From: JBBATK01 sp044228685
GTDB taxonomy: Bacteria; Bacteroidota; Ignavibacteria; Kapaibacteriales; NICIL-2
Length of the DNA: 64,000 nucleotides
NCBI GenBank assembly: GCA_044228685.1
Contig: JBGAUL010000001.1
Location: 124,001-188,000 of the forward strand
Reading direction: 5' to 3'
The stretch's first letter is position 1; each line of letters begins with the position of its first letter. This document shows positions 28,161 to 38,447 of this stretch, in pieces. Position numbers and translations under genes: made by a program. The notes under the pieces were generated by a model. The model was not told the origin of the DNA and did no database searches. It saw nothing but the letters and a program-made list of their open reading frames with translations.

Positions 28161-28607
28161 TTATTCCTTGCGCGACTCCAAGTACTCGGCAAGCTTTTGC
28201 AGATTTTCCTCTTGTCCTTTGTCTGCTTTGTGAATGTTTACCACGATATCCCTCAGTTCCTGACTATCAAAAAGCATAGACCATTCCAGCTGAGTTGCAT
28301 TGTCTTTTGATTCAAAACCAATCGTTGCAATAAAGTGCGGATTAAAATGCTCGAAGACAATCTTCTTGAGCGGAAGAATCTCGCGGTAAATACTGCGATT
28401 CGGGAAGACCATTCCTTCGGCGGTGCTTAAGGTCAGACGCCATTCACCACCTTCTCTGAAATCCAACTCACTGATCTCACAACGCATTCCACGCGGACCC
28501 CACCACTGTTCAAGGTGCTCTTTCTGCGTGAACACTTTCCAAAGTGTTTCTACCGGGACTGAGAGGAGTGCTGCGTTTCGTAATTCACTGGAGTTGGGAG
28601 GAGTCAT
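28161..28607 (-). CDS. SRPBCC / AHSA1 family protein (148 aa)
   Basis: Activator of Hsp90 ATPase homolog 1-like START-fold protein. Typical blocks are VPVETLWKVFTQKEHLEQWWGPRG at the N-terminus, FREGGEWRLTL in the middle strand, YREILPLKKIVFE, and a long C-terminal helix. Such proteins form a hydrophobic pocket; members act in stress tolerance or ligand binding, and the ligand is not predictable. Convergent with the 27303 gene. Start ATG is consistent with the family. Confidence 0.87.
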   Translation of the reverse strand: MTPPNSSELRNAALLSVPVETLWKVFTQKEHLEQWWGPRGMRCEISELDFREGGEWRLTLSTAEGMVFPNRSIYREILPLKKIVFEHFNPHFIATIGFESKDNATQLEWSMLFDSQELRDIVVNIHKADKGQEENLQKLAEYLESRKE

Positions 28608-28928
28608 GGGGTGGAGAGATTGATTTATGGTAAAAATGGTGTTTCGACCTTACACGTAGTACCCATGAAACTTAGCTAAATTCGGGGCATGAAAGATTTT
28701 GCACGCAACATGAGAATCTTGGGACAGTCTGCTCAATGTCACGAATATGAATTCACTCTTAACATGCCCTGTTAAGGCGTGACAATCACTGCAGAGTGTA
28801 AGGTTTTACCCTGGAACGTAGCAGAGTGTATAAAAAGGGCCCGATACGAATGGCAAGGCGATCCATTGTCAGTGAGCAAGGCAACCTGCGACGTTGCAAA
28901 TCAGTCGCATCAACACGAATTCCCTCGG

Positions 28929-29606
28929 ATGTCAGCTATAATGGGGCGACCGAAATATACTCCAGTGAATTTATTCAGCGCAGCGCTTATTCTCATCGCA
29001 TGCTATTGTCTTAGCGCGTGCGCCCAGTGCACACCTGAAAGCCTTGTAACAGAATGCGGCGGACAGGTGGATTCATCAATGATCGTAGTGACACCGACGT
29101 GTTTGCCATACTATGACTTAAGAACTTCAGGTGATACACTACATTTACAACTTACTATCGAGAATAAAAGTTCGTGTGCGGTGCTGTACTATGCTCCAAA
29201 TTTTCCTGAGGTCGATTTGTATCCCTTCTGTGGTGCATGGATTCCTTCCTGGGGATGTCCGCGAAATCAATCTTGGAGTGTTGACCCAAGCCCTACACAT
29301 TTTGATACCACATCCGCCGCAGAGTCAGGTTTCATTTGCGGCCTGGAATACCCATTGGAAGAATACAGCTGCAATAATTATCGGACTTTGCCCGCTTATC
29401 ACATCGATACATTGCACTTGAATATTCCCTTAGGCGGAATCCAATGTTCTATCACAACTGATATCACGGCCCACAGGAAGTGGGTGTTCCGCGTACGTTA
29501 CTTTGACGGAAATTATGCCTATCATCTTCGCAAGACGCGTAAGACATGGAATAACAGGGTGCTGGAACCCAGAGTATTTACAATTGAAACTGAGATTCAA
29601 CTATAG
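28929..29606 (+). CDS. Putative lipoprotein (225 aa)
   Basis: The frame is open from 28779 (GTG), but the ATG at 28929 (or 28941) places the hydrophobic segment VNLFSAALILIACYCLSAC as a signal peptide with lipobox LSAC. The mature part is Cys-rich (about nine Cys) and beta-strand rich, with DTLHLQLTIENKSSCAVLYY resembling an immunoglobulin-like fold. No family is recognised. Probably membrane-anchored outside the cytoplasm. Isolated; a weak hairpin lies about 100 bases downstream. Confidence 0.68.
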   Translation: MSAIMGRPKYTPVNLFSAALILIACYCLSACAQCTPESLVTECGGQVDSSMIVVTPTCLPYYDLRTSGDTLHLQLTIENKSSCAVLYYAPNFPEVDLYPFCGAWIPSWGCPRNQSWSVDPSPTHFDTTSAAESGFICGLEYPLEEYSCNNYRTLPAYHIDTLHLNIPLGGIQCSITTDITAHRKWVFRVRYFDGNYAYHLRKTRKTWNNRVLEPRVFTIETEIQL

Positions 29607-30343
29607 ACTGAAAATCGTTAGCATTCCGCTTGGATAATGTTTGTCTTACACTTTCCGATTATTGGAAGTATTCGCCGAATTGATTATTGCACAAAGATTT
29701 TTTGCCGCTGCAACTAATAATTGAAATTATTATTATTCAGCGGCGTTTGAAAACTGAGATGTGATTTGAAAGACCACACGCAAAGAGCCGTACTGGTCGT
29801 AGTCGATTGTTGTAGCCGAGCTCCAATTCAGCTGCGCCAAGGGCAAGGTGATGTACTTGTTTTGATTTCATGTCATGGAGTTATGATCCCGTAGTTGTAA
29901 GAATGTCAACTAAACGGTGTCTTGCTTTCTCTTGATTTGCACCTCACCTTTATAAATGACAGCGTTGATCCACAGAAGTCTCAGAGTTAAGTAGCCACAA
30001 CTGAGTATACCATTGTCCGATGGTTACTTCCAATCATCTGAATGGATGGCATAGAAGTATTCGATATGATAAACTAGTGTCGGAATCTTCTGCGCGACCC
30101 TCTCAGCGCTGAACTCGTTGATGCTAGCCGCAAACTGTCGCTTGGAGCTCGTTTCGTGGTGATACAGTCGGAGATTCCATCCTCCTCCCACCTAGCTAAC
30201 TCCTTCTCTTCCAATCACCTGAGACATTCCATGACCGTGATTCCGGCGGTATAGGCGGGGGATGCTGTGTATATTGCCATCCACGCAGGAGGCGTCTGAT
30301 ACGTCGCTCTGTGTGAAATGAGCTATGGCGCTAGTTATACCCG
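29607..30343. other. Intergenic region with an A+T-rich hairpin
   Basis: About 740 bases without a convincing gene. A hairpin at 29704-29744 has outer stem GCCGCTG/CAGCGGC and an inner A+T stem (TAATAATT/AATTATTA). No T-run follows it on either strand, so it is not a standard terminator; it may be a 3'-UTR structure of the lipoprotein gene. The TamB-like promoter should lie at the right end. Confidence 0.4.
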
Positions 30344-33300
30344 ATGAAACTTGGCAAATATGAATTCCATCGACCCGCTGCGGCGAGTTTGAGGGCACAG
30401 GCAACGCTGTTACGGCGCTTGCTGCGCTTCTGCATGTGGTCGATAGTATTTCTTTGCACCCTGCTCTTTGTCGTCGGCGTCAGCACCTCCATCATTGTCC
30501 GCACTGATTGGTTCCACCGCTGGGCCGCCCAGAAACTGACGGCAGTTATCTCCGACGAATTGGAAGCCAAGCTCGAATTCTCCTCAATTCGCTTCAACAT
30601 TTTCAGCGGCATCGAACTCGATTCGGTTCGATTGAGCACGCGCGGCGATACCGTTCTCAACGCAAGCTCCTTGCACCTCTACTACGAACTCGAACCTCTG
30701 CTCATGAAGAGCATTGTGATCAGTAGTGTGGAATTGAACGATGCGACTATTCGTCTGCTGCGCTCGAAGCAGGATTCAAGTTGGAATGTGGATCACATCG
30801 TGAAGGCAACTCCGCCGAATCCGAATAAGAAGCCGTTTGACTGGACCATCTTCATTCGCAACATTGAGCTGAATCGTTCTTCGCTTTGCGTCTATGATTC
30901 GCTCTCATTCGAACCCATCGTCAATCGCATACAATTCGTACGCACAAACCTCGACTCGCTGAATCTGAAGATGTCGGCATCGATGAATATTGCCGATAAG
31001 GAATTCGCCCTCTCGATCGACGAGATGCGCTTCCACGAACGTCATACCGGCTTCACTGTCGATACGCTGCGCGCTGCAGTGCAACTTGATTCTACGCGCA
31101 TTGATATTCTCAGCGTGCATATGATTAGTCCGCGATCGAACTTCCTGCTGCATGGTCGCATTGATTCGGTTAATGTCTTTGCACCCGGCGCAGACATCGA
31201 AACGCGACCCCTTGCACTTACAATTGAAGAGTCGCGATTGCATAGCAATGATCTCAACGTTTTTCTTCCGCCGGACTTCTCGCTCAACGATGAGTTTCTG
31301 GTGCACAGCGATATCGGCGGAAACATCACCAAAATGCACTTTGCTGTTGATCAGTTGAAGGTACGTCAAACGGATTTGCATGGTCACTTGACAATTGAGA
31401 ACGTCGCCAACTCTCGTCCATTCGTCTACATCGTCGACCTCCGTCATTCCCAAGCCAATATCTCCGACATACAATCAGCTCTTCCGACGCTTGCCTTGAG
31501 CGACATACAATGGCTCAATCACTTGCGCTTTGGCGATACTCACGTGTATGGCGTGAAGGATTCTATCGATGCGATGTTGGATTTGAATGGTGATTTCGGC
31601 GGTGTCACAGGTCACGCCATGCTGGTCTTTCGCGGTCCATTGCAGTATGACGCGCAACTCACTCTGAATCAATTCGACGTTTATCCAATAACCAACAACC
31701 AGGCAAGTGCGAGTCATCTCAATGGCACAATCAATGTGCATGGTCACGGTACAAACTTGCAGGAACTGGTTGCTGCGGCACAGCTTAATCTTGCGCAGTC
31801 TAGCTTCGGCGGACGCGACTTCCGCTCGCTCGCAGTAAACGTGAATGCCGACAACGGTAAGGTGCTCATCGACTCTCTCTTGCTGCGCTTGCCGCGCGCT
31901 ATCATCGATTCAGCCATGCTCGAGGATGAACGCTATGCTTCGTTGCGTGGACGTGTCCAGTTTGATTTCGCCAACATTGACATGCCGGTGTATAGCGCAC
32001 ACTTGAAGCTCAACGACATTCCAATGGCATCATTGCTCAATGATCAGAGTCTGCCGCTGGCCCTTACAACCAAACTCGATATCGAAGCAAAGGGCTTTCA
32101 TCCGGATTCGTTGGAAGGAAAGCTCACAACCGACGTTGAAGATTTCATCATGCCCGATGGAGCACTCTTTCCCTTCACGCTTAATGCTTCTATCGAACGT
32201 AGTGATGCTGTGCATCGCAAGATCCACGTTCAATCAAACATCATCGATGCGGATATAGACGGTCGATTTAGAATTGGCAACGCGTGGTCAGTTTTTCTCG
32301 TTCACCTAGGTTTAATGGACACTTACGTACGCAAGCAATACAACCGCGTGCAAAGCGATACCTCGTCGATGCCTGTGATGCCGCCCTACACACTCAATCA
32401 AGACACACTCGACTTGCACTACCACGTCAGTATGCGCGGTATGGCAGCCATTGCGCCCTTCATCCACGGCATGCGCTTGGACGCAAAGGCGGATGTGCGA
32501 GGATCAATCAGCGGTACACCGCAGCGTTTTCAATTCGTGGTTGATAGCGGTCAAGTGCAACGATTCAATTTGCTCATCGACAAAAACGTTGTCTATGCAC
32601 AGCCAATGTGGATGTCCATGCGCGTGCAAAGTGAAGACATGACAAGCTCGCCGCGCATTCAAGAAGCCGATATCAAGCTGCGATGTGATTCGATTATTCG
32701 AGTGAATTCCATTCGCTTTGTTCGACCCCGCGCCGATATCGCTATTCGAGATCAGCATGCGCGATTTGATATGGGAACGCGCATCGAAAATCACATTCCG
32801 CTGCGCGCTGTGGGAACGATGGATGGAGTGGCGCATCGATTTGATGTGACACTCGATACCCTAGTTGCAGGCTGGACGCGCACTCTGACCTTCCGCTCGG
32901 CGCAGTCGGCGCATGTGACCATGAGTCCGCTTGGCGTGGATATACACGGCATCTTGATGCAGCTTAATAATGGTCGCGACATGATTGGTCTCGACGGTCG
33001 CTTCAACTCCACCCGATTCGACTCACTACGTATCAGTTTCCGTTCGTTGGATCTTGCCACCGTAAACAAGCTCCCCGAACTCGCTGACATGAATGTGATT
33101 CACATGGCGAAGGGCATGGTGGACACGATGTACACTTTCCTGCATGGACCGTTTACGCGACCACAGATTTCAACCACCGGCAACATCTCCAATCTGCAAT
33201 ACAACGATGTGCTTGTCGGCACGCAGCGCTTTGCGGCGCAGTATGATGGTCGAACTATTCGTGGTAGCGCGAGCATTACACCGCCAAAGAATGATAGCAT

Positions 33301-34945
33301 TCAGACGCTGCTTGTCAATATTCATTCGCTACCCATGGACATCGCGCTTAATCCTGTGATGATGGAATTGCGTGATCACGAAACCGTTGGCATTAGTATT
33401 CAAGCCAAGGGTTTGTCGATGGCGGCGGTGTCTCCATTTGTGCCGGGTATCACCGGTCTCAGCGGCAATGGTGATGCGCAGCTCACGATCAGTGGCATGA
33501 CACCGGACAACATCGATTACACCGGAGCAGTGAATTATAGCAACGCTCATTTCCTTGTTCCGGCCACCAACATTCGCTACCAAAGTTCCGGTCATATATC
33601 GCTGAAGAACACAACGGTCACGATGGACTCCCTGCGCGTTGGGAACGAAGAGACCGACAACTCCGGCGGACAAGCCGTTGTTGGCGGTACCATGCGCATC
33701 AACGGTTTTAGCATACGCGATTTGGATTTGTGGGTTGAAATTCCAAAGCGACAAAAGCTTTTGGTGATGAGTGAAGCAACCAAGGAAGCCAACGACTTTA
33801 TGTATGGCAACACGGTTATTTCCACGCAGGATAATGATCGTCAGCACACGCTACGTCGCATGCAATTCCATGGCACACCCGACTATCCTGAGCTTGATGG
33901 ATTTGTGATGATTGAAAATTCCTTCGTCAAATTTCCGCCGACGATCAATCGCACAACCAAGACCTCGACCTTTGAATATGCAAAGACCGGTGAACGTTAT
34001 GTGCGTACCACACATATCGTACACGACAATTCTGCAGATACTGCTGTGGGCGGATTGCCACCTGAGGAACCGCCGGCAATTCTGCAACGACAGCGTCTTG
34101 GTAAATCATTTACCGACATCCTGCGCACACAACTCGACGTGAAGATTAATCAGTTCATGACGGTGCAGATGGACTTCGGCTTCAATGACCAATTGGTTGC
34201 CGTTGTGAAGCAGCGCGATCCCGCGAACTCCATGCGCTTTATTCGTCTGGGCAGCGATTCAACATCCTTGACCTCGGATTTGGTCGTCGATAATTCCTCC
34301 ACCTACAAGTTCTACGGAAACTTTAGCGCGGGTGGAACGATGAATATCGATGGTCCGATTGATAATCCACGTCTCAACCTCGTTGCTACGCTCAATTCCT
34401 CTCGCGTTATCAACGACAAGAAGTCCAATTACAAAGTCATCTTGCGCATCAGTGGAACTAAAAAGAAACCTGAGCTCGACATGGATTACGAGATCGACGG
34501 CGAAGCTCACCCTGGTGCGGTGGTGAAGAATGAAATCGTCACGAATTCAATTCTGCTCACACTTTTTGGTTACACGCAGGCTGAGATCAACGGTAATACC
34601 GGTCAGGCCAGCACCTCGACCATCAACAGCATTCGTTCCTCAACCCTTGGCGTGGTGCTCAACCGCGTTCTGCAAGGAGAGATTGTGAAGGGTATCAGCG
34701 TGAAGAACGTCAACATCGACTTCAACGGTGGGGTGGTGGACTTCTCGCAAGCGCGCGTACAAATCACGGCGGATATATACGGCGCCAACGTCACCCTTGG
34801 CGGAACAGTTGCCGACCCAACCGTCACCTTTGAGATTCCTCTCACCGATTGGCTCGCAACCCAATACACCCGCGCGACCACGCCCGGTGTGTCGGTTACA
34901 CGTCAGACAAAGCAGTGGGAATTCAAGGTTGTTATCAAGCCCTAA
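30344..34945 (+). CDS. TamB-like translocation/assembly module protein (1533 aa)
   Basis: A very large envelope protein. One N-terminal transmembrane anchor (about residues 27-52, FCMWSIVFLCTLLFVVGVSTSIIV) is followed by an AsmA/TamB-like start (IRFNIFSGIELDSVRLST) and more than 1,300 residues of repeated short beta strands, consistent with the long beta-taco groove of TamB/AsmA-like proteins that bridge the periplasm. The last 300 residues (LDVKINQFMTVQMDFGFN, GNFSAGGTMNIDGPIDNPRLNLVATLNS, VTLGGTVADPTVTF) match the DUF490/TamB C-terminal domain. Known roles are outer-membrane protein assembly with TamA and lipid transport. No BamA/TamA partner is adjacent. Start ATG fits the membrane anchor. 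Confidence 0.85.
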   Translation: MKLGKYEFHRPAAASLRAQATLLRRLLRFCMWSIVFLCTLLFVVGVSTSIIVRTDWFHRWAAQKLTAVISDELEAKLEFSSIRFNIFSGIELDSVRLSTRGDTVLNASSLHLYYELEPLLMKSIVISSVELNDATIRLLRSKQDSSWNVDHIVKATPPNPNKKPFDWTIFIRNIELNRSSLCVYDSLSFEPIVNRIQFVRTNLDSLNLKMSASMNIADKEFALSIDEMRFHERHTGFTVDTLRAAVQLDSTRIDILSVHMISPRSNFLLHGRIDSVNVFAPGADIETRPLALTIEESRLHSNDLNVFLPPDFSLNDEFLVHSDIGGNITKMHFAVDQLKVRQTDLHGHLTIENVANSRPFVYIVDLRHSQANISDIQSALPTLALSDIQWLNHLRFGDTHVYGVKDSIDAMLDLNGDFGGVTGHAMLVFRGPLQYDAQLTLNQFDVYPITNNQASASHLNGTINVHGHGTNLQELVAAAQLNLAQSSFGGRDFRSLAVNVNADNGKVLIDSLLLRLPRAIIDSAMLEDERYASLRGRVQFDFANIDMPVYSAHLKLNDIPMASLLNDQSLPLALTTKLDIEAKGFHPDSLEGKLTTDVEDFIMPDGALFPFTLNASIERSDAVHRKIHVQSNIIDADIDGRFRIGNAWSVFLVHLGLMDTYVRKQYNRVQSDTSSMPVMPPYTLNQDTLDLHYHVSMRGMAAIAPFIHGMRLDAKADVRGSISGTPQRFQFVVDSGQVQRFNLLIDKNVVYAQPMWMSMRVQSEDMTSSPRIQEADIKLRCDSIIRVNSIRFVRPRADIAIRDQHARFDMGTRIENHIPLRAVGTMDGVAHRFDVTLDTLVAGWTRTLTFRSAQSAHVTMSPLGVDIHGILMQLNNGRDMIGLDGRFNSTRFDSLRISFRSLDLATVNKLPELADMNVIHMAKGMVDTMYTFLHGPFTRPQISTTGNISNLQYNDVLVGTQRFAAQYDGRTIRGSASITPPKNDSIQTLLVNIHSLPMDIALNPVMMELRDHETVGISIQAKGLSMAAVSPFVPGITGLSGNGDAQLTISGMTPDNIDYTGAVNYSNAHFLVPATNIRYQSSGHISLKNTTVTMDSLRVGNEETDNSGGQAVVGGTMRINGFSIRDLDLWVEIPKRQKLLVMSEATKEANDFMYGNTVISTQDNDRQHTLRRMQFHGTPDYPELDGFVMIENSFVKFPPTINRTTKTSTFEYAKTGERYVRTTHIVHDNSADTAVGGLPPEEPPAILQRQRLGKSFTDILRTQLDVKINQFMTVQMDFGFNDQLVAVVKQRDPANSMRFIRLGSDSTSLTSDLVVDNSSTYKFYGNFSAGGTMNIDGPIDNPRLNLVATLNSSRVINDKKSNYKVILRISGTKKKPELDMDYEIDGEAHPGAVVKNEIVTNSILLTLFGYTQAEINGNTGQASTSTINSIRSSTLGVVLNRVLQGEIVKGISVKNVNIDFNGGVVDFSQARVQITADIYGANVTLGGTVADPTVTFEIPLTDWLATQYTRATTPGVSVTRQTKQWEFKVVIKP

Positions 34946-35103
34946 GGACCGATACAATAGCGACGAGCACAGCTACAGAGCGTGATCTCATCTGCATTTG
35001 AAGTACGATCGGCGCGCGCGATCGTCAGTCCTCAAAATTCCCCTTGACTCTAAGAGAAAAAGTCTTGAATTTGCGCGACCAGTTCACACCAATTCCGATC
35101 CTC

Positions 35104-37209
35104 ATGAAGACTTGTTACCTCCTCCTTGTTTGCACCTGTTTCATTCTCACGAATAGCACCATGCAGGCATTGGATCCAAAAGATCGATGCGTGTTATTGA
35201 CGGCGAAGGTGACGGAGCTGAGTCCAGCCTCGGTAAAGCTCCAATGGCCATTAGACTCCAAGTGCGTGAACTACATCATTGAGCGCAAGGAACGTAGTTG
35301 GTCGAGTTTCAATTACATGGAAGAGCTGAGTCCAAGCGAAAGCACTTGGACCGATACGCTGGTTGAGACCGGCATTCACTACGAGTACAAAATCACCAAG
35401 AAGATCAACGACAGTGAATATGCATATGGTTTTGTGTCGGCTGCGATTCAGATGCCCGTCAACGCCGTACGTGGGAGCATATTGCTGTTGATTGATTCAA
35501 CAATGCTCAAGCCATTATCAACTGAACTGCAGACATTGGAATCAGACTTGTGGAACGAAGGTTGGATAGTGAGTCGCATGGCCGTAGCACGCACGCCGAA
35601 GTTTGATTCCGGTCAAGTGCATATCGTTAAGAATAATCTCCGTCAATGGTACATGGATCAGAACGGAATGCCTTCGTCATGTTTCATCATCGGTCGTGTA
35701 GCAGTGCCTTACTCAGGAATGGTTTACGGAGGACAGCCGGTTCCTGGACCGGATGGGCACCCGGAGCACAGCGGAGCTTGGGCAGCCGATACCTACTACT
35801 CGTGTATGATTGAAGATGCTCTGTGGACAGATAACATTGATAATACTCATGGCGTATATCCTGACAACAGAAACAAACCGGATGATGGTCGCTTTGACAA
35901 CTACTTGATCCCAGGTTATGTCGATCTAAAACTTGGTCGTGTCGACATGTACAACATGGGTCTCTTCTACAAAGACAGCGCTGTGGTCGATGGCAAGAAG
36001 GTAGTAGACTCAGTTGCATCCGAGATCTCTTTGATACGCGATTATCTCAATCGTGATCACGCATACAGAGTAGGCGTGACGCCGATTCGTCGTCGTGGTT
36101 TGATTGACGACAACTTTAAAGGATATCCTGAATCCTTCTCTCGTAGTGCATGGATGAGTTATTCGGCACTGGTTGGTCCTGACTCCATTAAGGAAGTTGA
36201 TTACATCTCCACACTCGATACTGCGCAGTATTTGTGGTCCTATGGCTGTGGCGGCGGTGGTAGTGATTTTCAATCCTGCGGAGGAGTCGGTACTTCAACG
36301 GACCTATCCAAACGCAGCAACAAGACAATCTTCAGCATGCTGTTTGGATCATACTTCGGTGATTGGGATAAGGCTAACAATCTCTTGCGAGCACCACTGG
36401 CTGTGAAAGGCGGGGCTCTGACGAATTGCTGGGCAGGACGTCCATTCTGGTATTTCCATCCAATGGCTTTGGGTGAGACCATGGGTGATATCTATCAAGC
36501 GACAGGAAACAAGGATGCATTGACTGCAGATGAAGTTGGCGTGCACTGTGTTCACCTTGCATTGCTTGGTGATCCAACACTGCGCATGCGTTATGGAACA
36601 GTGCCTGCACCGACGGAACTCAGTCTCTTGCAAGTCACAAAGCCCGATAAGAAAATCATCGTCAAGTGGAACTCAGCTTTTGGCGGTAGCGTCACGCAAA
36701 TCGTTGGATACTACGTGTACCGTCAAGTCGGCAATGGTCCAATCGAGGTGCGCAACGACGCACAGATCGTCACTGACACAATGTACATCGATCCGGAACC
36801 GGTCGAAGGCAGCGTTCGCTTTATCGTGCGTGCGGTCGGCTTACTCCGCTCCAGCTCAGGAAGCTTCCAAGAACTCAGTGCGCCGTTGGAATTGCGCATG
36901 ACACTGACATCGGTTGAGACCTCTGAGATTGCAAGCGCACAAAGCGTGCAGTGTCAGCCGAATCCGGGAACAAGCTCAACCAGCGTCATGCTCAATCTCG
37001 AACGTGCGGGATCAGTGCAAGTCGACATTTATGACATGCGCGGACAACTCGTTCGTCATCTTCAAAGCGCCGACCTTTCAGCCGGTCAGCAACGTTTGGT
37101 ATGGGATCTTCGTGATGACCACGCACAGCGTGTCGCTGAAGGAATGTACCTAGTACGTTTGTTGGGCGAAGGTCGAAGCACAGCTTGCACGGTAGCCGTC
37201 ATTCACTAA
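35104..37209 (+). CDS. Secreted C25 (gingipain)-like protein with T9SS sorting domain (701 aa)
   Basis: Signal peptide at the chosen ATG (KTCYLLLVCTCFILTNSTMQA); the frame opens earlier at 35044. A fibronectin type III-like domain follows (about residues 30-110), then a large domain with features of peptidase family C25: strands such as SILLLIDSTM, a central YGCGGGGSDFQSCGG segment (Cys382/Cys392) where C25 enzymes have their catalytic Cys, and HLALLGDPTLRM, a typical C25 ending. A second Fn3-like domain (PTELSLLQV, KIIVKWN) and a C-terminal T9SS type-A sorting domain (VQVDIYDMRGQLVRHL, AEGMYLVRLLGEG) follow. Catalytic competence is uncertain because the His is not obvious. It may form a unit with the next gene. 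Confidence 0.75.
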   Translation: MKTCYLLLVCTCFILTNSTMQALDPKDRCVLLTAKVTELSPASVKLQWPLDSKCVNYIIERKERSWSSFNYMEELSPSESTWTDTLVETGIHYEYKITKKINDSEYAYGFVSAAIQMPVNAVRGSILLLIDSTMLKPLSTELQTLESDLWNEGWIVSRMAVARTPKFDSGQVHIVKNNLRQWYMDQNGMPSSCFIIGRVAVPYSGMVYGGQPVPGPDGHPEHSGAWAADTYYSCMIEDALWTDNIDNTHGVYPDNRNKPDDGRFDNYLIPGYVDLKLGRVDMYNMGLFYKDSAVVDGKKVVDSVASEISLIRDYLNRDHAYRVGVTPIRRRGLIDDNFKGYPESFSRSAWMSYSALVGPDSIKEVDYISTLDTAQYLWSYGCGGGGSDFQSCGGVGTSTDLSKRSNKTIFSMLFGSYFGDWDKANNLLRAPLAVKGGALTNCWAGRPFWYFHPMALGETMGDIYQATGNKDALTADEVGVHCVHLALLGDPTLRMRYGTVPAPTELSLLQVTKPDKKIIVKWNSAFGGSVTQIVGYYVYRQVGNGPIEVRNDAQIVTDTMYIDPEPVEGSVRFIVRAVGLLRSSSGSFQELSAPLELRMTLTSVETSEIASAQSVQCQPNPGTSSTSVMLNLERAGSVQVDIYDMRGQLVRHLQSADLSAGQQRLVWDLRDDHAQRVAEGMYLVRLLGEGRSTACTVAVIH

Positions 37210-37211
37210 GC

Positions 37212-38372
37212 GTGCAAGTGCATTTCAATCCAGCTCACATTCGAAGCATCGCTGTGACTTTGCTCAATGTTAGTTGCTTGTTCATTTGTTTTTGCGTAGT
37301 TGGCAGCTCATCGCTTCAGGCGCAGCACAGTTTGCGTTACAACATGGGCGTGGACACGACTGACAGTGAGGTGCGTGTTGCGTTGGATTTCCTTCAACGC
37401 TATCTCAACGATTTTCATCGCGACACTCTACCGGATTTTAAGCGCTACTGGCGTCAGGCTGATTGCGAACACTTTGCATATCCGGATCAAATCATTTATG
37501 CCATCAGCAGCGAGTATCCGACCTATAGCATGGGCTTCGCGCCGACGGTCTATTACTGTCGGCCGAGCAATGGCATTGTTCACATTAGAACAATTTTCAG
37601 TTCGGTAGACAGTGGCGATGTAATCTCGGTGCTCTGTGCTACCAATCACTATGTGCGTGTGGAAGGCGACGTTGCGCGTTACTTCATCATGCCAATGGAT
37701 ATGGACAGCGCGCATTGGACGCAGACGACGATGCGCAATGTCGAATTCCATTTTCCTCGTTCGCACCGCTTTGATCAGGCAAAAGCTGATTCGCTTATTC
37801 AAAACATCAAAGCTCTGGAGAGTGAGCATGGACTTGCGCCAATCAGACTGCGTTATTATTTGTCGCAGAGCAAAGAGGAGCTGGATCGATTGCGCGGTTT
37901 AGAGTTCAGTATTATGTCGGGGAATCGAGACAAGCCCTCGGGCATATCCAACGACCAAGACAACATCGTCTATTGCGCAGGTCTCGGAGAGAATTACTTT
38001 CATGAAGTCGTGCACATCTACTGCAACCGTCTCAACACTGCATTCCCCTTGAAAGAGGGTCTAGCGATTTATTACGGCGGTTCGATGGGACACGATCTGC
38101 AATGGCATCTTCATCGACTTCGCGTGTACCTAGACGCGCATCCCAACGAGGATCTCAACAACTTTTCGCGCTTCGGTTATTTCGACAATTACTCCAATCC
38201 TCAAAGTGCGCTTCAAGGTTTGCTCGTGTTGATGGTGCTTGATAAACACGGCAAGGAAGGACTTCGACGACTCATTCGCTACAATTCTCTCGAAGAGATT
38301 TTCTCGCATGAACTGCAGGTCGAGAAATCCGAATGGAACAAGGTTTTGAGAGAATACATGAAGAAGTTTTAG
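37212..38372 (+). CDS. Secreted HExxH metallopeptidase-like protein (386 aa)
   Basis: A hydrophobic signal-like segment (VTLLNVSCLFICFCVVGSSSLQAQ) lies near the N-terminus. Starting at GTG 37212 places the gene 2 bases after the previous stop; a TTG at 37185 would overlap it, so the start is uncertain. The zinc-peptidase motif HEVVH is at residues 264-268, followed by KEGLAIYYGG with Glu282 as likely third ligand, the arrangement of gluzincin-like Peptidase_MA families. The rest is helical. It is probably co-transcribed with the C25-like gene and exported to the periplasm or surface. No T9SS domain is seen. Substrate unknown. Confidence 0.72.
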   Translation: MQVHFNPAHIRSIAVTLLNVSCLFICFCVVGSSSLQAQHSLRYNMGVDTTDSEVRVALDFLQRYLNDFHRDTLPDFKRYWRQADCEHFAYPDQIIYAISSEYPTYSMGFAPTVYYCRPSNGIVHIRTIFSSVDSGDVISVLCATNHYVRVEGDVARYFIMPMDMDSAHWTQTTMRNVEFHFPRSHRFDQAKADSLIQNIKALESEHGLAPIRLRYYLSQSKEELDRLRGLEFSIMSGNRDKPSGISNDQDNIVYCAGLGENYFHEVVHIYCNRLNTAFPLKEGLAIYYGGSMGHDLQWHLHRLRVYLDAHPNEDLNNFSRFGYFDNYSNPQSALQGLLVLMVLDKHGKEGLRRLIRYNSLEEIFSHELQVEKSEWNKVLREYMKKF

Positions 38373-38447
38373 AATTTGTAGAATCACATCTGAGTACGAT
38401 TACTCATACCAAGAATATTCCGGAACTATCATCAACTATTACAATCT

